Shown here one piece after another: positions 1 to 8,426 of a stretch of DNA of 64,000 nt (positions within the stretch are counted from its first letter, which is position 1; every line of letters begins with the position of its first letter). The position numbers and the translations under genes are program-made. The notes beneath the pieces are model-generated. The model made no database searches. It was not told the DNA's origin and saw only the letters and a list, made by a program, of their open reading frames with translations. This DNA is from Bremerella sp. TYQ1 (lineage in GTDB: Bacteria > Planctomycetota > Planctomycetia > Pirellulales > Pirellulaceae): contig NZ_CP083740.1 in assembly GCF_020150455.1 (NCBI RefSeq), positions 1,798,001 through 1,862,000 on the forward strand, in the 5' to 3' direction.

Positions 1-906
1 AACGCCATCGCGAACGGCCAGCAGCTGATTCTCAACTTGTTGCGGCGTGCGGAATTGCCCCAACGTACGCACGACCCAGCGGCGTTTACCTTCCCAGAAA
101 TCACCTGCCGAGGTGTCTTCATTCTGGCCTGATAACACGCGACGTACGTCCGAGATGGTCAGACTTCGCGCGGCGAGTCGCTCTGGATGGACGACCACTT
201 GGATCTCGTCTTCCAAGCCGCCGATAACATTCGACTGCGAGACGCCTTTGACGCGTTCAAAACGGGCCTCGATTTCGTCCTCGGCGAAGCGTTTCAGGGT
301 TTGAATATCGAGCGATTCCGGTGGCATCAACTCTTGGAACTCCGGATGCTTGGCTGCCGCACGACGCAACTTGAGCATCTGCACACCGATATTCGGTGCG
401 AACTCGACTTCGTCGATTGCCTCTTTCAGTTCTGGATATTTCTGGCGAAAGTCGGCGTATTGTTGATCTTCCGGGCGACGAGCGCTGAGCACAAACCACG
501 CGATCGGTCGATCGGAAGAATTGGCCGTACTGATCACCGGTTGATCGGCGTCTTCGGGATAGTCGGGCACTTGAGCGAGCCGGCTGTTAACTTTGAGCAG
601 GGCTTCGTCCATGTTCGTGCCGACGAGGAACTCGAGGGTGATCTTGGCCTGCGAGTCGCTGCTTTCGGAGGTCATCTTGCTGATGCCTTCGACGCTTTTG
701 AGCTGCTCCTCCTGCTCGATGACAATCTCTTGCTCGATTTCCTGCGGGCTCGCCCCGGGCCAATTCGTTTCAATCGAAATGGTGGGAGTCTCCACTTCCG
801 GCGTCAACGCCATCGGCATGCGGAGTAAAGCAACCGTTCCGAAGAGGGCCACAAGGAGCACCCCCACGGAAACTTTCACAGGGTTGTTCAGGAAAAAATC
901 GATCAT
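1..906 (-). CDS. RND efflux permease, N-terminal part (runs off left edge)
   Basis: Inner-membrane subunit of a resistance-nodulation-division pump of the AcrB/MexB type, which exports small molecules using the proton gradient. The visible 302 residues begin MIDFFLNNPVKVSVG, with a first transmembrane helix at about residues 9-30, then the periplasmic porter start with the family motif TPEVETPTISIETNWPGASP and the pattern of alternating PN subdomains. The reading frame stays open to base 1, so the rest (about 700 residues in the family) lies outside the window. It begins 38 bases after the stop of the adaptor gene, and the two form an operon with the marR gene. Family assignment is secure; the substrate cannot be told. 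Confidence 0.92.
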   Translation of the reverse strand, partial: MIDFFLNNPVKVSVGVLLVALFGTVALLRMPMALTPEVETPTISIETNWPGASPQEIEQEIVIEQEEQLKSVEGISKMTSESSDSQAKITLEFLVGTNMDEALLKVNSRLAQVPDYPEDADQPVISTANSSDRPIAWFVLSARRPEDQQYADFRQKYPELKEAIDEVEFAPNIGVQMLKLRRAAAKHPEFQELMPPESLDIQTLKRFAEDEIEARFERVKGVSQSNVIGGLEDEIQVVVHPERLAARSLTISDVRRVLSGQNEDTSAGDFWEGKRRWVVRTLGQFRTPQQVENQLLAVRDGV

Positions 907-944
907 GGGACTAGCTTGTGCGGCGGGAAGGGAGGGAAGGGGAG

Positions 945-2201
945 CTACCGACCGGCGGTTTGAGCCGACGGCAAAATGGTGACCGGCTGACCAGGCCGCA
1001 GGCGTTCGTTGCCGTGGGTGACCACTTGCATGCCAGGCTTCAACTCACCGGTCACTTCGATATCACTTCCATCGGATACACCCAAAGTGACAGGAACAGG
1101 GCGTGCGATCTGACCATTTTCCGAAGGGGAAACCACGTAAACAACTTTCGAAGCACCGTTCAAAACGACCGAGTCTTTTGGTACCAGCAGGGCAGTTTTC
1201 GTTTTACTGGTTTGCAGCATGACGTTGCCCATCATGCCTCCTTTTAACACCGGTTGATCCTGATCGAATTCGTTGGCGACTCGAACTTTCACCGGAAAAG
1301 TTCGGGCCCGAATGTCGGCTTGAGGGATGACCGAAAGAACTTTGCCGGGAAACTTGCGACCAGGATAGGCGAACACTTCGACTTCCACTTCGCGTCCAAT
1401 TTGAACGTACGGAATGTCTTGTTCCGGAACGTTTGCGACCACGTCGACTTGGTCCAGCTGAGCGACTTCGGCAACCGCACCGCCACTGTTGGCCCAGGCC
1501 CCGACTTCCGTCGACTTCTTAACGATGTAACCGGTGAATCGCGTGCGAATGGTGTATTTATTGATGCGATCTTCCAGTTCTTGCACGATCGCTTTTTGCA
1601 TGGCAACGCGAGCTTCCGCTTGAGCGATCTGCTCCGGACGAGGCCCCGCAACGGAAAGCTCGTACGCCTTCTTGGCGTCCATGAATTCCTGAGCGGCAGC
1701 ATCCGCGGCGGAGACAGCTTCGTCATGCACTTCCTTGGAGGTAACTCCCCGTTTCTCGTACAACTCGACGGCACGTTCTCGGCGAAGATCGAGGTATCGC
1801 TGACGAGCCTCCGCGGCAAGCATGCGGGCTTTCATCTGTTCGACTTCTTCGATCCGAGTTCCGTTTTTCAGCTCGGCCAACTCCGCTTCGCGAACCGACA
1901 GCTCGGCAGCGGCCGCATCGCGTTGCAGACCGATGGTGTTGGTCAGCAGTTGAGCGATGGCATCGCCATCTTCTACGCGATCCCCTTCTTCAAAGTTGAA
2001 CTCGATCACGCGTCCATCGACGGCACTCCCCAAAATGGCATGCCGCGTGGGACGAACCGTTCCGACGAACGTTTTGTAGGAAGCGATATCTCGCTGCTGC
2101 ACGGGAACCGTTTTCACAGGAGCTTGGGCGAACGCAGGAGAGAGCAGGGCAACGCAGCAAACGCTGCCGAGTAGGGCCGTAATACTTCGATTGGTTTTCA
2201 T
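945..2201 (-). CDS. RND efflux periplasmic adaptor (membrane fusion protein)
   Basis: 418-residue periplasmic adaptor that links the RND permease to an outer-membrane channel. A signal peptide ends near AFAQ (residue 26). A lipoyl/barrel-sandwich half follows (ILGSAVDGRVIEFNFEEGDRVEDGD), then a long alpha-helical hairpin rich in Ala/Glu (about 80-215), the second lipoyl half (RTRFTGYIVKKSTEVGAWANSGG), a beta-barrel, and a membrane-proximal domain ending ERLRPGQPVTI. This is the standard HlyD/AcrA order and length. Its start overlaps the marR stop by four bases (ATGA), which indicates translational coupling. Confidence 0.93.
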   Translation of the reverse strand: MKTNRSITALLGSVCCVALLSPAFAQAPVKTVPVQQRDIASYKTFVGTVRPTRHAILGSAVDGRVIEFNFEEGDRVEDGDAIAQLLTNTIGLQRDAAAAELSVREAELAELKNGTRIEEVEQMKARMLAAEARQRYLDLRRERAVELYEKRGVTSKEVHDEAVSAADAAAQEFMDAKKAYELSVAGPRPEQIAQAEARVAMQKAIVQELEDRINKYTIRTRFTGYIVKKSTEVGAWANSGGAVAEVAQLDQVDVVANVPEQDIPYVQIGREVEVEVFAYPGRKFPGKVLSVIPQADIRARTFPVKVRVANEFDQDQPVLKGGMMGNVMLQTSKTKTALLVPKDSVVLNGASKVVYVVSPSENGQIARPVPVTLGVSDGSDIEVTGELKPGMQVVTHGNERLRPGQPVTILPSAQTAGR

Positions 2202-2671
2202 GACGAAATCGTGGGAGAGTTATCGTTGCGGGATGAGTGGGGTTGGCCATCGAGATTAATTAGCACGCGTTCCAGCAGTTCGTGCAGTTTCTCGACTTCC
2301 TCAGGTGCCATGCCGGCGGTTGCTTTCTCGCGCACCTTTTTCAGCACGGCGGTAATCTGTTCCCAAACCGGCTCGGCATCGGGACCTACGTCGAGATACT
2401 TTTTGCGGCGATCCTGATCGCAATTCGCACGCACGATCCAGTTCATCGTTTCCATGCGAGCCATAATGCCAGCCAACGTGGGCGGCTCGATGGTCATCCG
2501 CCGAGCCAGGTCGCTTTGCGTGAGGGGGCCTTCATACTTCAGCCAGCCGATGACTTGGAACTGTCGGAAGGTGATCCCGAACGGGCGCAGCTCAGCGTCG
2601 ATACGTTGCTCGTAATGGTGGGATGCCAGCGTGATCCAGTAACCGGTGCTGGCATTGAAGTCGTACGTCAT
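2198..2671 (-). CDS. MarR-family transcriptional regulator
   Basis: 157-residue winged-helix repressor. The core reads RQFQVIGWLKYEGPLTQSDLARRMTIEPPTLAGIMARMETMNWIVR, followed by the wing with CDQDRRKKYLDV, the usual MarR D-x-R-(R/K) turn. It is first in an operon with the efflux adaptor and permease, so it very probably represses this pump and is released by a ligand. A 21-base imperfect palindrome just upstream is the likely operator. The start is ATG with only a weak Shine-Dalgarno. The C-terminal tail is Ser/Asn-rich and overlaps the next gene by four bases. Confidence 0.92.
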   Translation of the reverse strand: MTYDFNASTGYWITLASHHYEQRIDAELRPFGITFRQFQVIGWLKYEGPLTQSDLARRMTIEPPTLAGIMARMETMNWIVRANCDQDRRKKYLDVGPDAEPVWEQITAVLKKVREKATAGMAPEEVEKLHELLERVLINLDGQPHSSRNDNSPTISS

Positions 2672-2688
2672 AAGCTTTGTGGCAGTAT

Positions 2689-2709
2689 TTAGTTAGGCTC
2701 CCTAAGCAA
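2689..2709. promoter_or_regulatory. Candidate MarR operator
   Basis: Two 9-base half-sites, TTAGTTAGG and CCTAAGCAA, are separated by CTC. The half-sites match as inverted repeats at 7 of 9 positions, with the inner TTAGG/CCTAA exact. The element ends 18 bases before the marR start and sits between divergent genes, the usual place for an autoregulatory MarR operator. Binding is inferred. Confidence 0.45.
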
Positions 2710-2874
2710 TTATGGTGGCAAGGGGTTCCCCCAGTCAAGCGAAATCAGCTATCACTTCGCACGATTCCTACAATCGTTAAACTCCTTGAGGCAGAACGGA
2801 CGATGAAGGGAACGACGCGGTATTGCTATGCCGCGCGCTTTGATGACGTGATGCCTATGAAGCGAGGGGCGACC

Positions 2875-3618
2875 ATGGCGCTCGAACAATTCCACCGAAG
2901 CACTTCCAAGAATAGCGTTCAGCAAATTCTCACGCATTTGGCGGCCGGTTGCGTTGCCATCGGCGGAATTCAAGCGGCGTGGGGGCAAGATACGTCTGGT
3001 TCGCGTTGGTCGACCAACAACCCACCCACGCCAGCGATGATTGAAACTCAATCGCAATCAAACGATGGAGAACTTCGTCGGTTGCCCCCGATCGAGGAAG
3101 AAGGGACCACCCCAGCAGCACAGCCGCCGAAATCGGTTGCGTCTGCTGAATCCAATGTGGCGGCCGCTGCCAAGCCAACGCCATCGGTCACCAAGCCGCT
3201 TGCCGATCCAGTCGACTGGTCGAACCCAAGCGTCGTCATCGGCCCAGAAATGACCAACCGTCCGGTCAGCCACGAAGAAATCGTTGCCGCTCCAAAGCCA
3301 CGGAAATCGCGCTACTCGAGTGCCCCTCAGCCAGACGCTGCCCCCGCGACCGCTTCCAATGGATCGCGATTCTCGCAAACAGCGCCTGTCGAAACGCCAA
3401 GTCCGGCAGCCGCGGAAACAGAAAAGCCTTCGGCGGCCGTCTTTGCACGCGTCTTCGATGAAGAGATCGAATCGCCGGTTCAAGAGGATCCTGCAATAGA
3501 TCAGCCAGAGATCAGCCAGCCGGAACTGGCGGAAACGGGTGGCGACTTGTCACCGATCTTCGCTTGCCGCCTGCTTGGTTTGCCGAAAACTCAGGGCGAA
3601 GAGTCGGCTCAGCGGTAA
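2875..3618 (+). CDS. Secreted or membrane-anchored Pro/Ala-rich protein, unknown function
   Basis: No known family recognised. The 247-residue product starts at ATG 2875 after a GAGGGG Shine-Dalgarno; upstream in-frame ATGs at 2803, 2851 and 2857 lack one. A hydrophobic stretch (ILTHLAAGCVAIGGIQAAWGQ) at about residues 20-40 looks like a signal peptide cleaved after WGQ. The rest is low-complexity, rich in Pro, Ala, Ser, Thr and Glu, with SRYSSAP and SRFSQ motifs that recur in other secreted proteins here. No globular domain is visible. It is transcribed divergently from marR. Confidence 0.6.
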   Translation: MALEQFHRSTSKNSVQQILTHLAAGCVAIGGIQAAWGQDTSGSRWSTNNPPTPAMIETQSQSNDGELRRLPPIEEEGTTPAAQPPKSVASAESNVAAAAKPTPSVTKPLADPVDWSNPSVVIGPEMTNRPVSHEEIVAAPKPRKSRYSSAPQPDAAPATASNGSRFSQTAPVETPSPAAAETEKPSAAVFARVFDEEIESPVQEDPAIDQPEISQPELAETGGDLSPIFACRLLGLPKTQGEESAQR

Positions 3619-3736
3619 CAGCAATCACGGCAAAATGTTGCCCGGTTGAAACGAATCGCGAATTGCTGAATCATGGCATTCGCGGCTAAGGTGCGTTTTC
3701 TTTGGCCGAAACGATGGTTTGCCAAGGATTTCGCCA

Positions 3737-4150
3737 GTGACCGACCAGCCAGACTCGCTTCGCGAGCGTATCGACGCCGTCTCTGACGACGCCGCCACCC
3801 CAGTCGCCCAGCTTCGCGACATGGTTTCCCACTTTGTTGCCCAACGAGATTGGCAACAATTTCATGCCCCCAAAAACATCAGCATGGCCCTCGCAGTGGA
3901 AGCGGCCGAGTTGATGGAGCACTTCCAGTGGCTGACCGTCGAAGCATCGCGGGCTGAAATGGAAGCGGACAAGCGAGCCGCGATCGGCGAAGAAATTGCC
4001 GACGTTATTTGCTACGCGATGGCATTGTGCAACGAAATGGGCTTCGACGTTGCCACACTGATGCGTGAAAAGATGAAGAAGAATGTGGCCAAGTATCCTG
4101 CGGATGAGTTTCGTGGAAGATACGGCAAAGAAGACCAGCCTAAGCAGTAG
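3737..4150 (+). CDS. MazG-like nucleotide pyrophosphohydrolase (DCTPP1/RS21-C6 type)
   Basis: 137-residue all-alpha NTP pyrophosphohydrolase that would hydrolyse non-canonical or excess (d)NTPs, most like the dCTPase 1 group. Visible family features: LRDMVSHFVAQRDWQQFHAPKN, the metal-binding helix AVEAAELMEHFQW (ExxE), and the second acidic motif EEIADVICYAMALCNEMG (ExxD). Length matches the single-domain MazG group. I prefer GTG 3737 because AAGGA lies 8 bases before it; a TTG at 3719 would add six residues. It stands alone between the secreted protein and the minus-strand membrane genes. Confidence 0.85.
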   Translation: MTDQPDSLRERIDAVSDDAATPVAQLRDMVSHFVAQRDWQQFHAPKNISMALAVEAAELMEHFQWLTVEASRAEMEADKRAAIGEEIADVICYAMALCNEMGFDVATLMREKMKKNVAKYPADEFRGRYGKEDQPKQ

Positions 4151-4179
4151 CCAAAGCCTGCCTGTCTTTTCGGTACCAA

Positions 4180-4545
4180 CTAGATCGCCGATCCAAGACC
4201 GAACATGGCCGCCAGATAGAAGGCTCCCCAGATCAGCATGTTGATAATAATGCCGACTTGGACATGCTGAACGATGGCTGGGCATCGTGTGATAAGAAAC
4301 GTCGAGATAACCGTCACGAACAGTCCGCCGACAGAACATGCGACAACGCCTGCGACGCAAGCGAAAAAGATCCACATCGGTAGACCCAGTACGAGTGCAA
4401 GCGCCACACACAGTACGAGTCCCACGCCGCAAATCGATATCTTCCAGCCCAGCTTCGCAAATCGAATAGTCGAAGCAAACTTCGGGTCGCTGCCTTCTGA
4501 ATCCGCAGGAGATTGAAACGGATTTTCCGGGGCATCGCTGGACAT
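4180..4545 (-). CDS. Small membrane protein with NPFQSP motif
   Basis: 121-residue hypothetical protein. A short soluble head MSSDAPENPFQSPADSE is followed by about three hydrophobic helices (roughly residues 35-57, 60-82, 95-118). The start at 4545 is chosen for its AAAAGG Shine-Dalgarno; an upstream in-frame start would overlap the stop of the neighbour. It lies directly downstream of a similar gene (4567-4944), and the two look like an ancient duplication. Function unknown; the N-terminal NPFxSP motif recurs in small planctomycete membrane proteins. Confidence 0.65.
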   Translation of the reverse strand: MSSDAPENPFQSPADSEGSDPKFASTIRFAKLGWKISICGVGLVLCVALALVLGLPMWIFFACVAGVVACSVGGLFVTVISTFLITRCPAIVQHVQVGIIINMLIWGAFYLAAMFGLGSAI

Positions 4546-4566
4546 GAAGCCTTTTCCCAGGGGCAA

Positions 4567-4944
4567 TTAGTCTTGGTCGGGAATGAATTCGCCAGCCAAC
4601 AGGGCAACGCCCGCGCAGCCGATAACGATCAACAACAGGTTCGCGGTAATCCCTGCCAACACATGCCGGACCACCGCTGGGTACGACTGAATGCAAAGTA
4701 TGCCATACAGTGTAAAAAGAATGCCGCCGAGCAGCGAACCGAGTACTCCAACGAAAAGCAGCATGTTGAGCGACGTTGAAAACAGCAAGAGCTCGACAAG
4801 AAACATCACCGCGTAAAGGGCTCCACCGATTGCCGGCAACTCCCAGGCCAACTTGACTCGCTGCAAGACAGTTTCCACCGGGACGCTAGGATCGGCAGCG
4901 GTGGTAGGGGACTCGAAGGGGTTGTGATCTGGTGATGTTTCCAT
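4567..4944 (-). CDS. Small membrane protein with NPFESP motif
   Basis: 125-residue hypothetical protein, METSPDHNPFESPTT at the N-terminus, then three hydrophobic segments ending IVIGCAGVALLAGEF. The middle LQRVKLAWELPAIGGALY aligns with RFAKLGWKISICGVGL of the next gene, and YPAVVRHVLAGITANLLL aligns with CPAIVQHVQVGIIINMLI, so the two are paralogues in one operon 21 bases apart. No catalytic motif is seen. A role in the membrane is all that can be inferred. Confidence 0.65.
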   Translation of the reverse strand: METSPDHNPFESPTTAADPSVPVETVLQRVKLAWELPAIGGALYAVMFLVELLLFSTSLNMLLFVGVLGSLLGGILFTLYGILCIQSYPAVVRHVLAGITANLLLIVIGCAGVALLAGEFIPDQD

Positions 4945-5081
4945 GCGAACGGTTCTAGCAGATCACATCCATTTCTCCCATCCACGATTTCAGGCCCGGG
5001 TAGTCGAATAAAGCAACTGCTGCCAAAATGAAAGCAAATGCAACCACTTATTTAGCGACTAGAATTACCGGAAAGTTTGGC

Positions 5082-5693
5082 ATGGATACCTTCGACGCAA
5101 TTTATGGTCGTCGTTCGATCAAGCACTATCACCCCGATCATGAACTGACCGACGAGGAAATCACCAAGCTGATGGAAGCGGCCATTCAGTCGCCCACCTC
5201 TTTCAATATCCAACATTGGCGCTTCGTCCTCGTGCAGGACAAAGAGACCCGCGAACAGTTGAAAGGGGCAGCTTACAATCAGGCTCAAGTGTCTGACGCA
5301 TCGCTGCTGATCGTTCTCACCGCGGACATGCATGCCTATAAGAAAGAGCCGGAACGCTACTGGCGAAACTCTCCTCCGGAAGTAGGCTCGAAGCTAGTCG
5401 GAATGCTCGTCGGCTTGTACGACAATCAACCAATACTGCAGCGGGACGAAGCGATGCGCTCGATGGGGATCGCCGCTCAAACCATCATGCTGGCCGCCAA
5501 GAGCATGGGGTACGACACCGGAGCCCTGGTCGGCTACGATCCCAACAAAGTTGCTGAAATCATCAACCTGCCGGACGATCACGTGCTGGGCATGATGATC
5601 GTTGTTGGCAAAGCAACTCAGCAAGCTTGGGGCAAACCAGGGCAACTGTCGCTGGAAGATGTGGTCGTGAAAGACAAATTCCCGACGAAATAG
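5082..5693 (+). CDS. Nitroreductase-family FMN oxidoreductase
   Basis: 203-residue NAD(P)H-dependent flavoprotein of the nitroreductase fold. The FMN-binding start IYGRRSIKHYHPDHELTDEEI and the AAIQSPTSFNIQHWRFV segment are typical; MRSMGIAAQTIMLAAKSMGYDTGALVGYDP and the ending HVLGMMIVVGKATQ are the conserved C-terminal half. I start it at ATG 5082 (GGAAAG upstream) rather than ATG 5028. It would reduce quinones, nitro compounds or enals; the physiological substrate is unknown. A strong terminator follows and overlaps the uvrB 3' end. Confidence 0.88.
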   Translation: MDTFDAIYGRRSIKHYHPDHELTDEEITKLMEAAIQSPTSFNIQHWRFVLVQDKETREQLKGAAYNQAQVSDASLLIVLTADMHAYKKEPERYWRNSPPEVGSKLVGMLVGLYDNQPILQRDEAMRSMGIAAQTIMLAAKSMGYDTGALVGYDPNKVAEIINLPDDHVLGMMIVVGKATQQAWGKPGQLSLEDVVVKDKFPTK

Positions 5694-5711
5694 TAACATC
5701 CCAGGGAATTC

Positions 5712-5748
5712 AAGGGTGCATGTCTTGAAACTAAGACGCACCCTTTTT
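5712..5748 (+). terminator. Terminator after nitroreductase, inside uvrB 3' end
   Basis: Stem AAGGGTGC (5712-5719) pairs with GCACCCTT (5738-5745), and an inner GTCTT/AAGAC pair extends it. A T-run to 5748 follows. The right half codes for the last residues and stop of uvrB on the opposite strand. Confidence 0.8.
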
Positions 5749-7806
5749 CGGTCGAGGGATTTTTCCGCCGCCTCGGGTGCGTCGGCCTCGCTTGCGACTC
5801 GAGCCACCTTCCTTGGAGTCGACTTCGCTCTTCTTCTTGCCGATCGAATCTTCCATCTTGGAAATCCGATCGCGGATAGCGGCGGCTCGCTCGAACTCGA
5901 GGTTTTCTGCAGCCTCGAGCATTTCGGTCTGCAGCTCGTTGATGTATTCCTGCGTAATGATCTCGGAGTCGTCGTTGCGTCCGACCGCTTCGTTCGCCTT
6001 GCGGTGTGCGTCCGCTTCCGATTCGATACCGCGACGAATGTTCTTCTTGATCGTCTCTGGCGTGATGTTGTGCTTCTTGTTGTACGCCTGTTGAATCTCA
6101 CGACGTCGCGCGGTCTCGTCGATGGCACTTTGCATGGCCGGCGTCATCTTGTCGGCATACATAATCACTTTGGCATTCACGTTACGTGCCGATCGCCCAA
6201 TCGTTTGAATGAGGGACGTTTCGCTACGCAAAAAGCCTTCTTTGTCCGCATCCAGAATGGCGACCAACGAAACTTCCGGAAGGTCGAGACCTTCACGAAG
6301 CAAGTTCACACCGACCAGGCAGTCGAATTTGCCTTCTCGCAGATCACGCAGCAGTTCTACCCGCTCGAAGGCATCAAGCTCGCTATGTAGCCATTTGCAA
6401 GCGATACCCTGCTCGGAGAAGTAATGCGAAAGATCTTCCGCCAAGCGTTTTGTCAACGTCGTGACCAACGTACGATCACCCGCAGCCACACGAGCCCGGA
6501 TTTCTTCCAGCAAGTGCGGAACCTGTCCACGAGCAGGACAAACTTCAACGACAGGATCTAACAGCCCAGTCGGTCGAATAATTTGCTCGACCACTTCGCC
6601 GGCCGTTTTCTCTAATTCGTAGTTGGACGGAGTCGCTGAAACGAAGACCGTTTGATTGAGGATGTTCTCCCATTCCTCGAACTTCAGCGGGCGATTATCG
6701 AGCGCACTCGGCAATCGAAAACCATGCTCGACCAGGTTCATCTTGCGGCTTCGATCACCGTGATACATGGCCGAGATCTGCGAAACGGTCACATGCGATT
6801 CGTCCACGAACAACAGGAAGTCATCCGGAAAGAAGTCATACAGCGTGCTGGGTGGTGCTCCACGCGGTCGGCCAGAAAGAGGTTGGCTGTAGTTTTCGAT
6901 CCCCGGGCAAAAACCGACTTCCTGCATCATTTCTAAGTCGAATCGAGTCCGGGCATTCAACCGCTGCGCTTCGAGCAGTTTGCCGGCTTGCTTGAGCTCT
7001 TCAAGTCGGCCATTGAGCTCGGCGCGGATGTTCTTCACGGCCCGCTCGATCCGCTCTTCCGGCATTACAAAGTGCTTGGCCGGATAAATGAACAGTTGCT
7101 CTTGCTGGCTGATAATCTCTCCGGTCGTCGGATTGATGATTGCCAACTGTTCGACTTCGTCTCCCCACAGCTCAATCCGGTAGGCAAACTCCTCATAGGA
7201 AGGCCAGATTTCCAGACAATCGCCGCGGACACGAAACTTGGACCGTTCGAAGGCAATGTCGTTCCGCTCGTACAAGATGTCGACCAGCTTCGAGAGGATC
7301 TCGTCACGATCGACAATCTGCCCCTGGCGGATGCTGACCATCATCTTCTTGTAATCGTCCGGAGAACCTAAGCCGTAAATGCTGGATACACTCGCCACGA
7401 TGATCACATCGCGGCGGCTGACCAAAGCACTTGTCGAGGCAAGCCGCAGACGGTCGATTTCATCATTGATCGAGGCATCCTTTTCGATGTAGATGTCTCG
7501 CTGCGGAATGTAAGCCTCTGGCTGGTAATAGTCGTAATAGCTGACGAAGTAGTGGACGGCGTTATTGGGAAAGAAGTCTTTGAACTCAGAGTAAAGCTGG
7601 GCGGCAAGCGTTTTGTTGTGCGAAATGACCAGCGTGGGGCGCTGCAAGTTCTGGATCACGTTCGCCATGGTGAACGTCTTCCCAGAGCCCGTGACGCCGA
7701 GCAAGCACTGACTTTTTTTGCCGGACTGAATACCTTCGGTCAGCGCATCGATAGCGGCTGGCTGATCTCCGGCAGGCTTGAACGCGGACGCTAGCTGGAA
7801 TTCCAC
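5731..7806 (-). CDS. uvrB: Excinuclease ABC subunit UvrB
   Basis: 691-residue DNA-damage-recognition helicase of nucleotide excision repair; it is loaded by UvrA and recruits UvrC. Walker A GVTGSGKT, the beta-hairpin [30 protein letters not shown], and helicase motifs [20 protein letters not shown] and QTIGRSARN are all present. The C-terminal UVR motif ends [15 protein letters not shown], followed by a basic tail. I choose GTG 7806 (GAGGGA upstream, giving [16 protein letters not shown], the usual UvrB opening) over GTG 7839. Length is normal. No LexA-like box was recognised. Confidence 0.97.
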   Translation of the reverse strand: MEFQLASAFKPAGDQPAAIDALTEGIQSGKKSQCLLGVTGSGKTFTMANVIQNLQRPTLVISHNKTLAAQLYSEFKDFFPNNAVHYFVSYYDYYQPEAYIPQRDIYIEKDASINDEIDRLRLASTSALVSRRDVIIVASVSSIYGLGSPDDYKKMMVSIRQGQIVDRDEILSKLVDILYERNDIAFERSKFRVRGDCLEIWPSYEEFAYRIELWGDEVEQLAIINPTTGEIISQQEQLFIYPAKHFVMPEERIERAVKNIRAELNGRLEELKQAGKLLEAQRLNARTRFDLEMMQEVGFCPGIENYSQPLSGRPRGAPPSTLYDFFPDDFLLFVDESHVTVSQISAMYHGDRSRKMNLVEHGFRLPSALDNRPLKFEEWENILNQTVFVSATPSNYELEKTAGEVVEQIIRPTGLLDPVVEVCPARGQVPHLLEEIRARVAAGDRTLVTTLTKRLAEDLSHYFSEQGIACKWLHSELDAFERVELLRDLREGKFDCLVGVNLLREGLDLPEVSLVAILDADKEGFLRSETSLIQTIGRSARNVNAKVIMYADKMTPAMQSAIDETARRREIQQAYNKKHNITPETIKKNIRRGIESEADAHRKANEAVGRNDDSEIITQEYINELQTEMLEAAENLEFERAAAIRDRISKMEDSIGKKKSEVDSKEGGSSRKRGRRTRGGGKIPRPKKGAS

Positions 7807-7933
7807 TCCGATTCCCTCATCTCTGTTCGGTGACCCCACAGGGCCCTAGGCGGCTGGCATTGTCAGCTTGCCGGCTGAATCGCCACAAGCTGAATCGATT
7901 TATTTTAGCGGTTCCTGCACTGCTTGCAGGACG

Positions 7934-8260
7934 TTACTCGCCCAAACTTCCTAGCGATGCCAGCAATTCTCCCATTTCGCCGGCGGCATGGGCATCTCCT
8001 TGCTCGCGGGCAATTTCGATTCCTTCGCGAAGAACCGTGCGAGAATCCTCGATTTCACCCATCTCGGCCAGCATCTGCCCACACATGAACCATGCCGCTA
8101 CGTAGGGGGGAGTACCGCGCATGAGCTTCTCGAACTCCGCTCGCGCTTCGGCGTGGCTCCCTTCCTTCCGCAGCTCCATGGCCAAGCCATACCGCAGAAA
8201 CGTGTCGTTAGGGTCGCTTTCCAGCAAGCTGAGAATCTGTTCTTTACGAGAATTCGTCAC
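7934..8260 (-). CDS. Small tetratricopeptide-repeat protein
   Basis: 108-residue protein made almost entirely of TPR-like helix pairs: ESDPNDTFLRYGLAMELRKEGSHAEARAEFEKL, then PPYVAAWFMCGQMLAEMGEIEDSRTVLREGIEIA. No signal peptide or membrane segment. The start is GTG. It is probably a cytoplasmic scaffold or partner protein; it lies upstream of uvrB on the same strand with a gap of about 125 bases, so co-transcription is possible but not shown. Confidence 0.75.
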   Translation of the reverse strand: MTNSRKEQILSLLESDPNDTFLRYGLAMELRKEGSHAEARAEFEKLMRGTPPYVAAWFMCGQMLAEMGEIEDSRTVLREGIEIAREQGDAHAAGEMGELLASLGSLGE

Positions 8261-8426
8261 GAAGTCGTTGCTCTCTAAGGGGTTATCATCAATTGAAACA
8301 TTCCCTATAGGGTACCCAATCCGTACATTCTCCGAAATCCGAACAATTCTTTAAACCACTAATCTAGGAATGACCGATACCGAGATAGGAATCCAAATAT
8401 TGTTTTGACGGGCGACAGGAAATTCA

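Noticed and set aside
3686..4696. 336-residue minus-strand open frame over the MazG-like gene and the small membrane genes
   Set aside because: It overlaps three better-supported genes, has no ribosome site and its translation is Arg/Cys-rich without any domain.
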